Assembly (NCBI GenBank): GCA_026874595.1
Contig: CM049317.1
Coordinates: 30,546,901 to 30,610,900 of the forward strand
DNA from: Sipunculus nudus
Taxonomy: Eukaryota; Annelida; Sipuncula; Golfingiida; Sipunculidae
Reading direction: 5' to 3'
Length of the DNA: 64,000 nt
Part shown: piece after piece, positions 24,701 through 39,700 of the stretch
How positions within the stretch are numbered: position 1 is the first letter of the stretch
How the letters are laid out: each line of letters begins with the position of its first letter
Translations under genes and position numbers: made by a program
Notes under the pieces: model-generated
Seen by the model: only the letters and a program-made list of their open reading frames with translations
Databases searched by the model: none
Told to the model about the DNA's origin: nothing

Positions 24701-27700
24701 ATGACTTCATCAGTTTTCTAATTAAAACAGTAAGTTAAAAAAAATTCCATTTTAGTGGCAGTGCAGGTAACACTTTTATCACATTATTATGATGAATCCA
24801 GAAAATAACATGTTTCAAGAATGTTTGTTTTTGATACCTGATTATGAAGAATGAAGACTCTAATCTGCTCATGTTACCTATTGCTATCAAAGCCTTGGTA
24901 TTAATATAAGCCAAGCTGTATCAATTCATAAATAAATAGGGCATCTTGTTTGCCTAGCCTCTCATGTCATCAGCATCTGTGTGCTTTCTTGTGAATGTGA
25001 TATCTTTTGAACCACTCTGTAGTTTTTTCGTGAAGTTTTGATATGTGAATGATTTCTATCAAAATTTCATCTTAGTTTGAAAACCAGTGACCTTGACCTT
25101 CATGTTCAAGGTCAAGTCAGCCTAAATAGATTTCTTGTGAAGAAACTTAAACTTTTGAACAACTCAGTATTTTTCGTGAAATTTTATATGTGATTGTGAA
25201 TTGTTTCTACCTAATCACGGATAATGTTTCTTCAAAAATCTTCAATCATTTTCAAGGTCAGATAAGCCAAATTATAAAGGTTTTGTGAACCCTGTAACTT
25301 TTGAAGTACTACATTTTTTTTTCTCAAATTTGATACATCAAATGTTTCACCAAGTGCTTTGAGAATTTGAAAACTTGTTACCTTGAACTTGATTTTAAGG
25401 GTGAAATATGTGGAAATATATGATTTCTATAAACATTTCTTTTAAAAAAATACATATTTGTTGAAGTGCATATTTTTTCTTTCCTAAAAATTGTATAGGG
25501 GAGGGGAGACTGATTTTGCAGCGGTGAAAAAAAGATACATTCTATTTTTGTATTTGTTTTGTAAAAAAATGAAAGAAAATATTCAATTATTATGCTGTTT
25601 TTGCTATTTAAAAAGTATTACATGACATATACTGTATACCGTACCTCAATTTAACAGAAAGCCAACATGTCCATGAAGAGCTGGATTCTCCAGTACGCTG
25701 AAGGAGAGGAGGATGAGGATGACCTGGATGATCTGGATTCTGATGATCCGGATGCTGCTGCTGGAAAAAAAGTTCCGGATGGTGATCCAGTGAGTCTGAT
25801 TGACAAAGAAGATAAAATATTGTTGTACTGAATATTGAAAGCTAAACCATAGTGTTATTGGTTATACATGTAGTCAGTTTTATGCTCTTTTTCGGGATTC
25901 AGGCTAATAGTTTGTACTGTAGTCTGTTCCCCAATAGGGTGCCCATTGAAATATGGGAATATTTTCATAAATTGGCAGATTAGTTCCTGAAAGGAAGTTG
26001 CAATGAAGGAATGAGGCATAGGCTTTATTAATTAGAATGAAACCAAAATTATATCTTACAAAATGTTTTAATAATTCAATATATTGATTATCTGAGAAAA
26101 AAAGTATTTTCATCTCCATCCAAATGATGAAGGTCACTGGTCACATCATGTCATGTTCAAACAATTACATTTGTCCTGAATAAAAACATCCTTAGTAGGT
26201 GTGAAAAATTGACTGTTGATAATAAATTCTGCTGATATTAGATAATTGGTACATTTATACCATTCTCACTTAACATAACAGTAACTTGCTTGTAGTTGGT
26301 GATCTCCATGCAAAACAGTAAAAGTGTTTGATTGTATCTCCTATGCTATGGCAGCTCTTCATGAAAAAATGTTCATAATAAATATAATAAACAGATGTCA
26401 ACATTAAGACAGATGTAAGTGCAGATTAAGTAAGCCAATATAAAATTTGTTGTCAAAGAAGAGATAGGAAACTTGGTAGGAAATCTGTGACTCACATATG
26501 CCAGTGATCCTAGATTTGTTTGACTATAAGGTTAACATTTACATTTAACATGGACTTGATTTTGCATAAATAAAAATCAGTGCCTCAATATCAGTCAAAT
26601 TTATCCCTCTCCCTCCTCTAAATTTCAGCTTTTCTCTTGGCCTAACAATTACTTACAATTTTAGCTGTTTATTTATTATTGCTGAAGGAGCACTGAAGTT
26701 GAGTCCTTCATATTGAAGGTTTGAATGCTATCTTTTCCCTACTTCATGCTATTTATCTAGAAATGTAATTAACACCTTATCACTGACAGAATGAGCAGTA
26801 TCTGGAGTTAACAGCACTGCTGCTCGATGCAAAGGGACAGGCAATGGAGGCCAAGATGGTGGAAAATAAAGCAGCTCAGAAAGAGGCCACAAAGAAGATC
26901 AGGGAATACACACAGAGTGAGTGTGACGCAACCCTGTATTATAAAAAAAAATAAATAAAATATTAAACTGTTAATGATGATTTTCTATACCATAATGCCT
27001 CTGTTGTTCATCAGAGACAGGCTGTGTTTATTCTTTAAAATCTAGCAAATGGAATATTGCTCACAAACATTTATACAGATTTAGATGTAAAAAAAAAACC
27101 AAAACAAAGTGACCCTTTAATGCCTGTACTTTTCATATATTATAGAGAATGTTGTATTCTGTCATTTAAAAATCCATTGAACATGAATCCATTTGACAAT
27201 TGAATATTCGGCATGTGTATACATCCTGGATAGCTTTCTTGATTTTATGACAGGTGGCGCCACCTACATTCACGTTCATGCTGCAGCGTCCAAGCTCATA
27301 TCTCGGGAACTGTTTGACCGATTGGGCAAAAATTTTGCATGTATATAGATCTCACATAGCTCTTTATCATACGCAAAACTGGTGGTGCCACCTGCAACCA
27401 TTTTTGCACAGCGTCTGTCTGTTTGTCTGCCATGGGATAATATCACTCATATCTCGGCAGTGGTTTGACATATTTTTCCTAATATTTTGCAGTTTATATA
27501 TCCTGGACAGCTTTCTTGATTTTATGACAGGTGGCGCCACCTACATTCTAGTTTACATTGCAGACATCCAAGCTCATATCTCGGGAACCGTTGGATCGAT
27601 TGGGCCAAAATTTTGCATGTGTATAGATCTCACATAGCTCTTGATCATACACAAAACTGGAGGGGCCACCTGGAACCAATTTTGCACAAGTCCTTCTGTT

Positions 27701-30700
27701 TGTTTGCTGTGGGCTAAAATCATTCCTATACATGTAGTGGTTTGACTTTTTTGCCTAAAATTTTGCATATGTATACATATTGGACAGCTTCCTGGATTTG
27801 TGGTTGGTGGCGCAACATACATACACATTTCGGCTACAGACATCCATGCTAATATGCAACACACCTCACTCTATTTCCCCTTGCCACTCAATCCATGCCT
27901 CACTTCACCTGTTCCACTATGATTTTGGTGGATACACGTAGTCGCTTGTTGACTACCCCTATTCTAGTTTGTTTCTGGTTTGTACATATATTGTCACAGT
28001 TTTCTCAAACTGATAAGCATAACAATGAAAAGGAAAAAAATAAACATGCATGAAACATAAGGTAGCATATTTGCATATTGGTTGAAGCAGATGACATGTA
28101 AAACATGGAAGGTTAGAAAGTTTCTGCAGGAAAAATGGTTAAATTATTCCAAAAGGTCATCAGTTTTCTTAGAACATAAAAAACAAATATTCTTGACTAG
28201 GTGTTAGAACCTTGAAAGCTTGTAAATACCCTTTTTTACTGTTAACTTTTATATGAATAAAATAAGGAGCAACTTCGTTATATTTGAATTCAGAGATATG
28301 TCAAGTTCATTTCTTGTTTCAGTCATGAATGAATTGGAGAAACAACCAGGTTTCAACCCACAAATCAAGCTCACAGATATAGAACAAGAAAAGTTTCAGG
28401 AGAAGCCACAAGGTGGTGCTAATGGAAGGAAGGACGTAAAAGATGATGATGATGATGATCCAGGGATAGGAGAGGGGTTTGCAATGTTTGAGGAGCAGGC
28501 TGCAGCGGAACCACCAAAACCCAAAGGTTTGTGAAGGTCATGTTGACCTGTTGATTGTTCTAATAAAATGCCAGTGAAAAGCCTAAATTTTGGTCCAATT
28601 TCATAAATTCACACCTGTATTCTGATAGATAACTTTCTTTCCAGTATCTGAGAATTGATATGATATCCCATGTAAACAAATGCAGAAATAAACTGGAAGG
28701 AGGAGGGGTATTTGGATTTTCATATATCCACAGTTATAGCCTGAGAAGCATGGAGGTATCAGACCTGCAAACAGTTAGTTTTATTACGTAAACATAATTG
28801 TGAGCTGTTTCTGTATTAATGAGAATTTTCTCTGTTAAACTTTATATCCCAGAGTAAACCAACCAAAAATTTTTCCCTTATTGGGCCTATTATCGCCCAT
28901 CCCGCCTCGTTCCCGTGTATCTAGGTCACACTTCCGCTTCCTGTTATCACATTTTTCTTCTGGCGTCAGCCATGATGGACGTGTGATCCCGCGCTGCAAG
29001 ATTCGTCCACTGTTTGGTTTGTACATTCGAATTTGCCAACTGACTGTAAGTTGTGTTTCTTTTCCCTTGCCTGCCATGGAGAACCCCACTTACTGTGTCT
29101 CTTGTGGTTCAGTAATCCTGGTTTGGGATTCCCACCCCACTTGTTTCCATTGCCGCACAAACAATAACTCCTGCCGGGGTCCAGTAGATCCCTCCACGCT
29201 TCCTTTGTCTGGCCCCGTGGTTGTCTCCGGGGGGGAGGGGGGGGAGCCTACCCTGGGTGACCGCAACACGGCCGTGTTGCGTTCCCTGTCCGTAACCGCC
29301 GGTCCTGTTTCCTCACCAGTTGTTTTGACAGTAAAGTCGTTACTTTCTCATACCCGCAAACGGAAGTCTTCCCCAGTTCCCGCGGCTTCCCATTCTGACG
29401 GCCTGTCCGCTTATTCCATATTACATAAATTATCTCGATTTTGCTCATCACTTATGTCGGATCTAGACGATCCGTCTAGACCCAAATCCATCCGCCCGGC
29501 GCCCTCACTGGTTCCCCCGGTGCTTTCTCCCCGGCTGTTATCTTCGCCCCCGGCTCCTCGCCGGCTTCCTTCTTTATCCACGGGGCCGGCTGGTGCCGTC
29601 CCGCTGGTTCGCCCGGTCCTTCCTGGTGTGCAGGTAAGTGCGTCAGTCCCTCCTGCATCCGTTTCATTGCAGCCGGCCTTGCCTCCGGTTACTCCGTCTG
29701 CTCTGGTGGTCCGTTCGGCCGTTCCTGACCGGCCGGCTGGCTCTTTCTTTCAGTTACCGTCTGCTGTGCTGCCTGCGGCTCCGGTTCCTGTGCCTTCCTG
29801 GATGGTCCCTGCTGCTGACCGGTCCTCCGCTTCCTTTTTCCAGCCTCAGGTCGTTCCGGCTCAGCGGGTCTCTCTGGATCCCCCTTCCCGGGGTTCTCTA
29901 GCGTCCCCGTCTTCTCATTCTGCGGATCCCGCCCTGGCACAAGATCAGTGGTCGGAGATGGCGCTGCAATGCCAAGCTTGGCGTACGCGCAAATCTGCGC
30001 TTCTGGACCTCGTGGCTACCTCCACGCAGTAGGCCCACCCTAATGGTCCGAAGTTCCGTAGGTTACAACCTCCGTCTTCCTCGGCGTCGGCAGCCGGTTC
30101 TTATTTGAATCCTGCCACCCTTCAATCGCCCTCCTCCGCGCCCGCCGTGTGTATGGAGTTTACAGATCACACGGTGGATCTCTTACGTGAGCACCACGCT
30201 GTGGTCTCGGGGTCTCGCTCTACTAATACTGGGGCCCCGCTTCCACCCGGTTCTGATAAACCATGGTCCCCCGGTGCCTGGACTTCCCGTGGGTACCGGG
30301 CTACCTGCTTTGATCGCCTGGTACCCTTTCCTGATCACCCGGATATTCTGTATGCTCTGATACGGCTCGAGTCTGGCCTTGAACAGCCGTTTGGGACGGA
30401 AAATCCTTTTTTCCTTCGTCTATCCAGTTTTCCGATCGTCACCTGTCGGAACTGGAGCGGCTCGGCCGGCAGGCGGCCGGTATGGTTAACTACTTGCAGG
30501 CTGTTACTAGCCTGCTCACCGTCTCTCCGGACTCGCCCACGCTTAATGACATCTGGCAGGCTTCTGCCCATACTTGCGCTGAGTTGCAACAGGTTGTATT
30601 GCGCCTGGTTGAAAATTGTATCTTATTACGCAGCACGGCTTGCCTTCAGTCCTTAAAGCACTTAAAGCCGGAACTTACTCAGGCGGAGTTGACAGAGCTT

Positions 30701-33700
30701 TATTCTCAACCTTTTACCGGCTCCCTTCTGTTTGGCAGCCACTTACCGCCTCTTTTTGACCGCGCCTTGGATCGCTCGGATCGTAATGCCCGCCTCCCAA
30801 GGCCTCTCTTGCGCCTCAGCCTTCCTTCCGCGTCCCGCGCCCTCAGCCTTCGGTTGCGGCTCCCGCTCCGCCGCGTCGCGCTCCTGCTCCGTCTTCTCGT
30901 CCTTCAGGCCGTTTCAGCCGTTCACAACCTTTTCGTGGTCGTTCCTCCAAACGCGGTTTGACCAAGAAATGACTCATTCGTTCCGGTCGGCGCTCATCTC
31001 AGTGCCCATTTTCCCGCGTGGAGGGTATCACCTCACATCGGTTAGTTCTCAGCACCATAAAGTTTGGGTTACGTTTTTGCACGCACCTCCTGTCACCCTG
31101 CACCCGTTCTACACTCCGCCTCCATCTGATCCCGCCAAGCGCCTCGCTTTGGAAGAGGCAATTCAATCTATGATAGACAAAAGGGCGATTTTCGAGGTTT
31201 CCCCGTCCACAGTGGGGTTTAACTCTCACCTTTTTCTTGTTCCCAAGCCGCACGGGCGCTGGCGCCCCATCATAGACCTGAAGCGCCTCAATTCGTTCAT
31301 CCGACCGCCCCGTTTCGGATGTTCAATATCCATGCTGTTCTCCGCATTGTTCGGTGGATGGATTGGGCGTTCAAAATCCATCTTACGGATGCCTATTTTC
31401 ACGTTCCAATCCATCCGTCGTCTCAACTGTTTCTTCACTTCGCGTATCAGAACCACGTTTTTCAATTCCGGGCCCTCCTGTTCGGGATCAATGTGGCCCC
31501 CTGGATTTTTACCATGCTTGTTCATACGGTCACGCGATATCTCCGTTCCCAGGGCATTTCTGTGCTCCCTTGTCTGGACCATTGACTTGTCCATGCGGCC
31601 GATCGCTCCCTATTACTGTCTCATCGCTCCCGGGTTCTCACCTTACTTCAGAACCTTGGCTTTCTCGTCAATGTGGAGAAATCTCTTCTCACTCCCACCC
31701 AGTCCCTACAATTTCTGGGTGTCACGCTCGATTTTGCGTCCGGCACGGCATCGCTTCCGCGCGATTTTGCTCTCAAGCTCCGTCGTTAGATTGGTTCCTT
31801 TCTCACGCTGCGCCGTGTCGATTCTCGCATGGCGGCTTCTCTCCACGGAGCTATCAACTGGGCCGCGTCTTTTATCCCGTTCAGCCGAATGTACCTACGT
31901 CCGATTCAGTCTCTCCTGCGCCGTCACGGCCTTCTCCGTTTAACCTCGGTTCGTCCTACGGTCCTCCCATTTCGGCTCACCTGGAGGTCCCTTCGTCCCT
32001 GGCTGGACCTTCCATTTCTCCTGCGCGGCGTTCCTTTTTCCCAAGATGTCGATTGCACCATCTATGCCGATGCGTCTCTCCTCGGTTGGGGGGCCCATCT
32101 TGCCGATCTTCACGCTTCAGGGTTATGGTCCCCGTCGGAACGTCTGCTCCATAACAATATCCTCAAACTGCGTGCCGTTCATCGCGGGGTCTCCCGCTGG
32201 TCTCCCTGCTTGATTGGCCGTCACATTCTCGTCCGGACCGACAATACCACGGTAGTGGCGTATATTAACAGGCAGGGTGGTACTCGGTCTCCCTCTCTCA
32301 TGCAGGAGACCTACCTATTGTTTGATCTATGCATCTCTCTCCGGGCATCATCTCATCCGCTGTGTCCTTCTCCGCTTGTCCCGCGCGGACCAGACGGCTC
32401 CCCTTCTCATCCTACCGTTTCATCCTGCGGCTCCCTGGTTTCCTCTGTGGTGCTCGCTTCTCTCTCGACCAACGCTTCTTCTACCGCTTCTACTCGATCT
32501 CCCGTTGTTCCCCCGAGCGCGTCGAACATTTCGGTCGTGCCCACTATGCGCATGCGTGCTCTCCTCGGACACCTCAAGGATCAGGGCATTTCAAGTCCGA
32601 CTGCTCTCCTTGCCTCGGCTCCCCGTCGCCGTTCTTCGGACCGCATCTATGACTCCCGGTGGCGTCTCTTCACCCGAGGGCGTCTTCACTCGGAATCTCC
32701 CCCTTAGATCCGTCGCTGGCGGTGGTTTTGGACTTTTTTGTGTTCTTACTGCAGGATAAACATTTTTCCTATCCGTCTCTGCGTGGCTATCATGCCGCCC
32801 TGCTGTCTGTGCTCCGTCCGCTAGGTCACGATCGTGTCCTTCATCATCATGGGTGAGATCCTCCAATTTTCCAGGCCATCTTCCTCCTCTCCACCGACGA
32901 CGTCGTCTTCTGCAACATCCCAACACTGAGATTCTCCTCGTTCCATCGTTACAGGTACGTGCTCCCTCCCCAAGGTCTGTCTGTTCTATTCTCATTAATA
33001 CAGAAACAGCTCACAATTATGTTTACGTAATAAAACCCCCCCCCATTCCCTCCCTGTGAATGGTGGTTTTGTTAGTAAACTGTTGTGAGCTTTTCTGTAT
33101 TACAAACATCGCTCCCTCCCAGTCCACTTCCTTCCGCCTTCAAAAAATGTGATTACAGGAAGCAGAAGTGTGACCCAGATACACGGGAACAAGGCGGGAT
33201 GGGTGATAATAGGCCCAATAAGGGAAAAATTTTCAGTTGGCTTACTCTGGCGTATAAACTTTAACAGAGAAAATTCTCATTAATACAGAAAAGCTCACAA
33301 CAGTTTACTAACAAAACCACCATTCACAGGGAGGGAATGGGGGGGATTTAGTCTCATTTTATTACTTTCCCTGGCTCAGGTGATAACAATTCAGAATGAT
33401 ATAATAAAATTTTTAATAAGAGTAGAGCAAGGGTACATCAATGTCCAAAGCTTGCATAGAAAGTGTAGTTTAGTTATCTATTCTTGCCTTTGTTTTCATG
33501 TAGCAAGACTTCAAGCTGTGTAATTTGGGAAAAGAAATACCTGTATCTTTATCAACAAAAGTGTTGTATATCCATACTACCTGCCTTCCTATCCTCTTCA
33601 TGTCCTTGGTAGAATATGAGGCCATGCAGCCAACCCCTCCATCTCTCTCGATCTTAAGCAATCCCTTCTGCTCCTTCTAGGTTCTCCATCCCATCTCGTC

Positions 33701-36700
33701 TCTTTCTGCCTCTACTGTTCTACTCCAATTTATCTTTGGTCTACCCCTTCGCCTCTTCCCTCCTGGTGCCCAGGTTTAAGCTACTTTAGTGTCACTGTTG
33801 TCCTCTTTTCTAACAACGTGCCCTAGACATCTCATATGTCTAACTTTGATATAATCTGTTACTGAGTTTTTTTTTGTGTTATTGTGAACTTCCTCTTTTG
33901 TAATTTTCATTGGCCAGTACACCTTAAGTATTCGTCTTAAACATTTCCGTTGAAAAGCATCCACTCTTTTCATGTCTGCCTCTTTCATTCAGCATGTCTC
34001 TGAATTGTATAACAATATTGATAGTACATTACCTTTGAATATTCTTAACTTCGGGTTCATCTTGTATATCCATGTATGTAATGAAATCACAAAATTTAAA
34101 ACATCTCCTCATGCTTTAGTGTTCCTGGCATCACACTGTAGTGTTTGTGGTCAGATTAGGTTAGTGCACAGAGAAATAGGATACAAACACTAATGCTTTT
34201 ATTGTCAATTTATCATATAGTTGTGCGGCTCTCCAACACAAAGATTAATAATATGTCTCCAGCACCAACACAATCTCACTACATTCTCTTTCAAAAGATA
34301 TTTACTTTGTTTTTAGTTTTCTATGGTCAAGATGAAATATCTGATTCTAAATGCTGCAGTAAATCTTCTGTATATTTCTGTTTATTTAACTTCACAAATT
34401 TGATTTAAAACCATGTGCAATTTGTAAAGCACTATTAACAATTACCAAAACTCAAAATGATGTCAGACCAGCATATACTGGATGATGCTTACATGGTCTA
34501 TATTCTTACTTTACCACTGTGGCCTCCTGCCAGAGTGTGCATATTTGTATATACAGATAGGTGTAGAAGCCAATTTTATTGCAGATACACTCTGACTCAT
34601 AAACACAATAAACTCAATAGTTTTCTGTTAAATGATCAGAGAAGAAGAAGAAGAGATCAGAGCTTGACATCAGGGAGTTTGCGTACACAAGACAGCAGTG
34701 GACTGGAAAGTCTCCCAAACAGTTCCTGATTGACTGGGTGAGGAAACATTTACCCAAGAGCCCTCCACCATCCTATCATAAGAAACAGTGTAGCGGCAAC
34801 CTTTTCAAGACCACGTATGTATCAGACAAGTCCTTCATGCAGTTTATTTTATATAGAGGTAGCATAGTACTGTGTTTGATTTCTTGATTATGAGATTAAA
34901 ATTCAGGGGTCTCTGTTTTTCTTTGTTTTGTGAGTGTTCCTTTTTGGCAAACTCAGCTTAACTAAGTTGCCCCACACAGAGTATATATATTATGAATTAA
35001 TTATATTAGATAATATGTGCAGAAAATGGAACATTGAACGACTGGAAATTTATGTTAATTACTGATATCTGGCAGATAAATTTGAAGGATAGGATATCAT
35101 TAAAAAAATCTTTGATGTACATGTAACACTAAAGATTTATAATTAAAAGTCACTTTGTACATTAGGGTTTATAAAATTCTGATATAATCTGCACAGACCT
35201 ACAGCTAAATGTGTGTCATGACCCATATGTTTATAAACAGGTTTTCTGGTGTTATCATATTTTACTAGTAGAAACCAAATAGCAAGAATACCTATAGTGG
35301 AGATTCATTACATATGGAGACTTTTCAAACAGAAATTTACATGACCTATATTAGACCAACAAACATTAATATAAATACATGAACTTGGAAATCATAAGTT
35401 ATCATTTTTAAGTTTGATGTGTGAAGCTGGAGACAATAAACCTTGCTGTAGTATTCAAACAGCACTGTAGACAACACAGTCTACTGTTTGTTCTAGAGTG
35501 ACAGTTCAGAAGAACAAGGATGAGAAGCTGTCTGTGTGTCCGGAGATTCTCTGTGAGAACGCTAAGGAGTCTGAGCATCTGGGCTGTACACTGGCACTGT
35601 ATCACCTTTGTAAAGGACAGGTAAGTTACCTTTAAGTGATATACAGTAGAACCTCTGAATTACAGACACTGACAGGACTGGACATTTTTTCCACAATAGA
35701 AAGGTGCCTATAGTAGGAAGGTTAAGGATTTCGGGACTCTCCGTAAGTGGCTGTAAATAGAAGGTGCCCTTAGTACAGAGGTGCCCATAAGGTGAGTTTC
35801 CACTATATACATATGGTAGGAGTTGGTTTCAAAATCATATTCAGTGGTTAAAAGAGTAAAAAAACAACCAATGATTGATTATTAATTCATTATTTATGTA
35901 ACATCTGTATTACCATGAAATCTGCTGTATAGAATTATACCTAAAATATTGACTGAAATTCAGTCTAACTTGTATGCTGTAAGGTCAAGGTAATGGCCAG
36001 ATTGTTTACACGTATTTGTTGCACACAGTTCAGTTTTAAAGCTGTTTGTTGTTTTTTTGCCCCGTCTTTCATATATCTTTGACAAAATTTTAATATTGTA
36101 TCTAGATAAGTAATATGACACCTTTGGATATGCATACATTATAATATGTGATTGATTATGTGAAAACTCATTTTAAAATTTGATTTTAATGGATTATGAA
36201 AGAAAAGGGCCAACCATCAATATAATTGATTAATTGACACTCTAATGGTTACTACATTCTATATATATAGATTAGATGTGATCTAAGATTTAGTCTTTTT
36301 AAATGGTTCACATGATTTTCCCCCCTAAGTTTTGCATCGTAAAAACTTCTTTAAGAATATGGTATATTGTTTGGTAATCTATCACTCATCATGTGGGTTT
36401 ATTCATTTTCAGCGAGTGTACCAGTTGCTTCCACCTCCATACAGGGATGTGTGGATAGAGTGGCAGGACAAGGAAGATACAGCAAAACAGGAGAAAAAGG
36501 ATGAACAAAACAAGGTAGGTGGCACAAACTTCACAGGCATCATTTACTGTGGTTGGCTTCATATTCACAAGGCTAATTATTAGGGTCCTGTTTGACAAGT
36601 GGTGCCGTATAATGATCACTGTGTCAGTCCGTCCTTCTGTCTGTCCGTTCATCTGTCCCTCCGTACTTCCGTCCTTCTGTCAGTGACGCGATAACTCAAC

Positions 36701-39700
36701 AACAACATACTGCAGCTTTCCCAAATTCACAGGGATGATTGGCACCTATGAGGGCTCCAGACCTATTGAATTACAGACATGTCAGAATTCCAATATGGCC
36801 ACCACAGCACAATCACTGATTTTCTTTCGCATGCAATAACACAACAACAACATAATGCAGCTTTCCCAAATTCACAGGGATGATTGGTACCTATGACAGC
36901 TCCAGACCTATTGAATTAAAGACTTGTCAGAATTCCAACATGGCCGCCACAGCCTGAACGCTGATTTTCTTTAGTGCATGATAACTCAACAACAACCTGC
37001 TACAGCTTTCCCAAATTCACAAGGATGATTTGAACCTATGAGAGCTCCAGACCTATCAAATATCAGACCTGGCTGAATTCCAATATGGTTGCCACAGCCC
37101 GATCTCTGATTTTCTTTCGCGCGTGATAACTCAACAACAACCTACTGAAGCTTTCCCAAATTCACAAGGATGATTGGTACCCATGAGGGCTCCAGACCTA
37201 TTGAATTACAGACCTGACGGAATTCTAATATGGCCGCCACAGCCCGATTGCTGATTTTCAGGGCTCCAGACCTATTGAATTACAGACCTGACGGAATTCT
37301 AATATGGCCGCCACAGCCCGATTGCTGATTTTCTTTCTCGCGCGATAACTTAACAACAACGTACTGCAGCTTTCTCAATTTCAAAGGGATCATTGGTGCA
37401 TGTGAGGGCTCCAGACCATTTGAATTACAAACCTGCTCAAAATCAAATATGGCTAACAGACTTTATTCGGTGATTTTCTATTGCACACATTATTTCAGAT
37501 ATATCTTCTTTAATATCATTTGATCGAATATGATTTTTTCCCTCATGCATATTGATTAAAACCTGTTTCTGTTCGTCATATTTTTCAAATTTAACTTTTC
37601 ACCCATATGTAAACTAGTCCAGCACTAGCAGAAATGCAGGGCCCTCTGAGGACCATTGTCCGACCACATCTAGTTTTTCATGATTTTCATTGTTTCTTTG
37701 TTTAGCAAGGGTTCATTTTTGTCACAGTAACTTACACACTGTATATCTATTATTCCATTATATCCATTATTTAATATGCTAACCAGATCTTAACAATGTG
37801 ACGAGGACCCACAAGAATTAGAGGAGATTTTTATCCCCTATAAGCAGGCAGATAATATGAAAGATCCCATATTATTTTTAATGTCAATCTTTAATGTAAA
37901 AGTAACATAAAATATATTTCTATCTTTAATAGTGTGGGGATGAGGATAACAGATATGACATGCCAGTGAGGCAATATTATAAATGGCCATTTACTTGTAT
38001 AAATTAGACCTCTTATATTATTCATGCAAGTTTAATTTTTGTGATAGTTCTCTTTTGCAAATATCAGAAATTTCAAACCCTTGCAAACAAAAAGCCATGC
38101 ACAGTTTCTTTAGTAGAACTCTCTATAATATTGATTTTTATGCATGTGGTGGACAAGTGATATAAAGATTCTGAAGGTTTATGTAAATTTTGGATTTTCA
38201 TTATTTATACAGGTTAAATTTCTTAGCAGTCATTTAGTCAGATCTCATAAGCTGTTGAGCTGATATAGATTATTTAGATATCAGACATTCCAATACTTAT
38301 AACGTGAACCAGTAAGTTTTACTGCTGTGTTGTGGATGCATCTAGGCAGCTCTTAGTGAGTTCTAAACCTCAAAGTAGTTCTTGAATACAGATATGTAGA
38401 CAACAGCTGGTTGCTGTCCTAGCAGTACCCTCATGTTGCATCCCCACACCTGTATCAAACCCTGACAGTCTTATTTCTCAAAACTGTTCATGGGATGGGT
38501 ATCTGAGACTGCGATGGCGACAGACGTCTAAAATAGTTGCTCTGCATAATAACGCTTCCTAGGCTTGGAAAATGTACCAAAATAAGTAAAATCAAAAGAG
38601 GATCGATAGAAAAAAGCAAAACTGTATCGCTCTGAAAATCCGAAGAAGATCTGACGCAGAAGGACCAGTCAACAAAAGAAAATCCTTTACCAAAGATCGC
38701 GCGACTGCTCGAGCTTGACAGGGCCTTAGCAACGGGCATATACTATTAATATAACGGAAACGTCCGCAAAAATCGTAAGTAAACAATTAAATATCACCAA
38801 ATAACCATGGATGTAAACAAAATCCAATTAATATTAGCCATCAGGGAAGCACTGCAAACCCAGGAGGTGCAAAATGCACTGGCATCAAACATCGTAATCC
38901 CTCTTCAGAGATCGATGGACAAAAAAATCGGCCAACTCGAAAAAGTAATAAAATCGCATGAAGAAAAAATCGCTAACCTGGAAAAAAAATATGAAACACT
39001 AGAAAAAGAATTCCTTATGAAAAAGCAAGACCAAGAAGAGGCAACCAAACAGAAAAATCTGATCATCGAAAACCTCAAAGAATCTGAAAACGAAAAACCA
39101 ATGGAAAGGGCCATGGAGGTCTTCAAAGCAATGGGGCTCAACACCAGTCAGTCCGAAATGAGCCAAGTATTTAGGCTAAAACCAAAACAAGGTACGGACG
39201 GAAAGCAACAAACGAGACCCCGGAAGCTCCTAGTTAAATTTCATAACACCACAACAAAGGACACAGTATACAAAGCGAGGGCGAAACTGCGGAACATCAG
39301 TCTGGACGGAGTAGCAATTTATATCAATGAGGACCTGACAGCGGACCAAGCGGAGCTATTGTTCGAAACAAGAAAACTTAAAAAGAAACCCAACAAATTA
39401 ATACACTCCGTGTGGACAAACAATGGGAAAATCTACGCAAAACAAGACCGTGAAGACAGCCCAACATTGATTAAAAATAAGGCAACATTAAAAAAATATG
39501 AGGAGTGGTTGAAATTAACAGATGATAGCAACGAGACCCCCCGTGAAGAAAGGAACAGCTGATCGCTCCTCCCATAATGCACCGGGCGTATCCAACGTAA
39601 ACAATGGACATTAAATCATCCAAGGATCATTATTTTAATATATATATAATAATCTACACACATAGTAATGCATACAAAGCCATTCAAAGCGTTATAAATG

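Larger units (their letters stand above)
28778..33345 (+). mobile_element. DIRS-like tyrosine-recombinase retrotransposon (defective)
   Basis: Structure, left to right: left inverted terminal repeat (28778-28952); gag-like ORF; RT/RNase H region; recombinase remnant; internal complementary region (about 32989-33102); right inverted terminal repeat (33149-33345). The internal region carries, inverted, the left terminus joined to the right terminus, which is the circle-junction hallmark of DIRS elements. No target duplication is seen, as expected. It is markedly GC-richer than the surrounding intron. All coding parts are broken, and the recombinase is mostly deleted, so it cannot move by itself. 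It lies sense in DHX29 intron 8. Confidence 0.9.

Noticed and set aside
27254-27637. 127-residue ORF over the 277-bp repeat
   Set aside because: Open only because the tandem unit lacks stops in that frame; begins and ends within repeat and matches nothing recognised.
28881-29075. N-terminal part of the DIRS gag frame before 29076
   Set aside because: It starts at TTG within the inverted terminal repeat; the ATG at 29076 begins the recognisable zinc-finger-like sequence.
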